Assembly: GCA_015680685.1 (NCBI GenBank)
Contig: MNCI01038234.1
Location: 80,061-137,931, forward strand
Length of the DNA stretch: 57,871 nt
Direction: 5' to 3'
From: Gnetum montanum
Lineage: Eukaryota > Streptophyta > Gnetopsida > Gnetales > Gnetaceae
Shown here piece by piece: positions 55,940 to 57,871 of the stretch (position 1 is its first letter; each line of letters opens with the position of its first letter). The position numbers and the translations under genes are program-made. The notes beneath the pieces were generated by a model. That model saw nothing but the letters and a program-made list of their open reading frames with translations, ran no database searches and had not been told where the DNA came from.

Positions 55940-56603
55940 ACATTTAGTTAGCCTCTTTACAAATTTTTAAGGCTTATTCTTAAATTGAGGCTTGTTAACA
56001 AACTTTGGCCTTACATCATTTTTCATAAATAGTACATTATTTTGAGGAGTAGAAGTTTTCCCTTGCTTCCTCAAACAATAATTGACCAGCAATATTATCA
56101 AAAATAAAGTTGGTAGATGAATTACTTACAGCCACCAAAAATGTCTCCCATGAATTTGGAAGTGTGCTAAGAAGTGTGATGCACTAATCTTCCTCATCCA
56201 TTTTCAGCCCCATAGATTGGAAATGATGGACCAGTGTATTAAAGATATTCAATTTTTCTATAATGGCAGTACCTTTAACCATTTTACAATGATACAATCA
56301 TTCCTTCAACAACTTATTGGTTAGGGACTTTGTTTGATACAAAGTTTGCAATTTATCTGATAAATCTCTAGTAGAAGAAACATTGGAATCATTAAGCAAT
56401 ATTGAATTTGAAAGACATAAATGAATTGTACTTGTTGCCTTCAGGTTCAGACTTTCCCACTCTTACATTTTATCAAGCTTTACTCTTGAAATTGCACTGT
56501 GTTGATCTTTTTCAATGAGGAGAGCCTCCATCTTGATCTTCCATAATTCATAGTTGGACTCGTTAAACTTTTCAGTTTCAATTTTGGACAGATAGTTGGC
56601 CAT
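55940..56603 (-). pseudogene. gag: Copia gag
   Basis: The ATG at 56603 starts MANYLSKIETEKFNESNYEL followed by WKIKMEALLIEKDQHSAI. Then LSDKLQTLYQTKSLTNKLL, FNTLVHHFQSMGLKMDEED, LLSTLPNSWETFLVAVSNSS and GQLLFEEARE lead to the zinc-knuckle. This is the UBN2-type copia gag order (F.G.NYxxWxxxMxxLL, LxxxxxxxLxxLxxLGxxxxDEDxxxxLLxSLPxSW). Stops lie at several Gln/Trp positions. It follows the primer-binding site by about 50 bp. Confidence 0.8.
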
Positions 56604-56651
56604 GATTTTTTCCTGTAATTACTTGAAAAAATAATAGTGGTGCATGGAACT

Positions 56652-56667
56652 TAGCTCTAATACCAAT
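56652..56667 (-). promoter_or_regulatory. Primer-binding site of the copia element
   Basis: The minus strand reads attggtattagagctaa just inside the 5' LTR. It is TGGTATCAGAGC with one C-to-T change, the initiator tRNA-Met type. Confidence 0.8.
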
Positions 56668-57100
56668 TGTTATTTCTAGTTGCTTGCACAATATAATATT
56701 AAATTTAAAGAAAACTATAGAAAATAAAAAAGACACAAAGTAACCCTAGGGAAAACCTTCAAGGTGAAAAATTGACTTTTGGACCATTAGCAACATAGCT
56801 TCAGAGAATTGAAGCTCAAAGAGAATTTACAAAGGAAGGGAGATGACTCTAAAGCTTATGCTTCAAAAGAATGTGTTACTTTGGATGCTTCCTTTGAGCT
56901 CCTTATATATTGTCACGAGTTACAAAAATAGATATGTAGTATACGGGATAGTTATTTTATTTTTGATAAAAATAAGTTGGCATAATAACTATGGATGGGT
57001 TCACCAAAATGGAAAATCAAATGTGGACAGTGATGGTGAGCACAAATGGTGGAGAATTAATGAAGATTTACCTTCAACAACCACTGTAACAACCATAACA
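56668..57100 (-). repeat. 5' LTR of the copia element (433 bp)
   Basis: Minus orientation starts TGTTATGGTTGTTACAG and ends GAAATAACA. It matches 51578-52029. The TATA-like 'tatataagg' (minus, about 56912-56904) lies in the middle. Confidence 0.85.
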
Positions 57101-57352
57101 CTAGGTTCACCCACACAAATTGACTTGCACTAGAATTTGCTACACCAAATGTCATCAAACTTGGTTATCTCAACCAACTACCTCATACACTAGCACATGC
57201 ATTACATTAATAATATTTACAATGGCATTAAAGTCATATCAGATAGAAAAATGGTAAAATATTTTACATGTTGATTAATTAAGTTTATTAAAGAGTAAGT
57301 GTTAATGCTACGAGTTTGGCAAGAGATTGCAATATGCTTAATGAAAACCATG
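57101..57352. other. Unassigned spacer
   Basis: Starts with the right target-site copy 'ctagg' of the copia element. No gene or repeat was recognised. Confidence 0.4.
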
Positions 57353-57871
57353 TGATGAGTGGCAAGTAGACCCTACGTCCAACCATACAAATCACTAAAC
57401 ATTCATGCATAATTTGCTCAAATTATGTGGATTCATAGCCTTCTAAGTACACTGGTTTCTAAGAAGTGAGACTAACCATTGCGATCATTGTCTTCCCAAT
57501 TACACATGTGAAATGCAAAGATATTGTTAAGTGCAACTAAGGCATATGATTTTTATCATTTTTACATTTTATGTTTTAAGTCATCTAAGAATACAAAATA
57601 ATAAATAAAATAACTAAATTGCTAATTTAATCTAACTAGCTTCACCTAACTAATTCTAACATAAGCATCCATTCCCACTTGTCGTACACATCCTGAACAC
57701 ATTTAACACTACTGGGTTACCAAATGTTAAGCACTACTAGGATGACCAAGCACCAAGTGTATGCTCAAACTGGTCGTACTTATGTACTTAATTAATCACT
57801 ATTTAATTTAGCTTAATTTGGATTAATTGATTACTTAATTACTTAAAGCATTAAATAAAATTACATAAAAC
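57353..57871 (-). repeat. Divergent LTR of the pol-less family, cut by the window end
   Basis: Starts tgatgagtggcaagtagaccc and keeps the family order: 'ccaaccatacaaat', 'gtcttcccaatt', 'aagcatccattcccacttg', 'gtacacatcctgaac', 'ctgggttaccaa', 'ctaggatgaccaagcac'. It is clearly more diverged than the other copies, so it represents an older copy or a sister subfamily. The rest lies outside the window. Confidence 0.7.

Larger units (their letters stand above)
51578..57100 (-). mobile_element. Ty1/copia LTR retrotransposon, minus strand
   Basis: LTRs at 56668-57100 (5') and 51578-52029 (3'). The flanks caagg (51573-51577) and ctagg (57101-57105) match at 4 of 5 positions, consistent with a 5-bp target-site duplication that has mutated. 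The gene order gag, protease, integrase, RT, RNase H is that of copia. A solo LTR of another family interrupts it between integrase and RT, and an assembly gap (55379-55454) lies in the integrase region. Multiple stops show it is dead. Confidence 0.85.

Overview
The window looks like repetitive nuclear DNA from a land plant with a large genome that removes old transposons slowly. A gymnosperm would fit, but the sequence does not prove it. No intact single-copy host gene, rRNA locus, tRNA or CRISPR is visible. Almost everything recognisable is a decayed retroelement, many nested in one another. Premature stops and catalytic substitutions look largely transition-type (CAG/CAA/CGA to stop, TGG to stop, GAT to AAT), as expected for old methylated transposons.

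Layout. 1-1426: unassigned, with one possible minus-strand coding exon. 1427-18060: a Ty3/gypsy element of the Tat type on the plus strand. It has gag, protease, reverse transcriptase, RNase H, a second (archaeal-type) RNase H, integrase, a 37-bp minisatellite and a 3' LTR-like region. Between protease and reverse transcriptase lies a multi-exon gene on the opposite strand (10539 down to 5436). 18061-21400: 3' part of a second Tat-like element. 21420-27720: copy 1 (plus strand) of an LTR element without pol. It carries a gag-type ORF and a large accessory gene behind what looks like its own promoter. 27721-30640: a 5S-like sequence, a third accessory-gene fragment and a copia gag-like remnant. 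30644-44773: a minus-strand gypsy element with most of pol deleted. Its 5' LTR is split by copy 2 (minus strand) of the pol-less element (34771-43781). 47560-49250: an RTE-type LINE fragment, minus strand. 51578-57100: a minus-strand Ty1/copia element interrupted by a solo LTR of the pol-less family (53696-54526) and by an assembly gap. 57353-57871: start of a divergent LTR of the same family.

Most notable points. (1) The antisense gene inside the Tat element has eight supportable exons. From exon 2 onward the GT-AG introns and reading-frame phases agree, apart from one 1-nt slip inside exon 6. It seems to join a degenerate HAD/NIF (FCP1/SCP-like) phosphatase domain to a plant-transposon-type domain and a coiled coil. 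Antisense placement would let a retroelement carry introns through an RNA cycle. (2) The pol-less LTR family occurs as two opposite-strand copies with the same layout, plus a solo LTR. Its accessory gene sits behind a cluster of GATATC-type palindromes and a TATA box that resemble its own U3. (3) Several unrelated LTRs here carry arrays of short palindromes in U3, one with a spacing of about 195 bp.

All domain calls come from reading translations by eye. No database search was possible.
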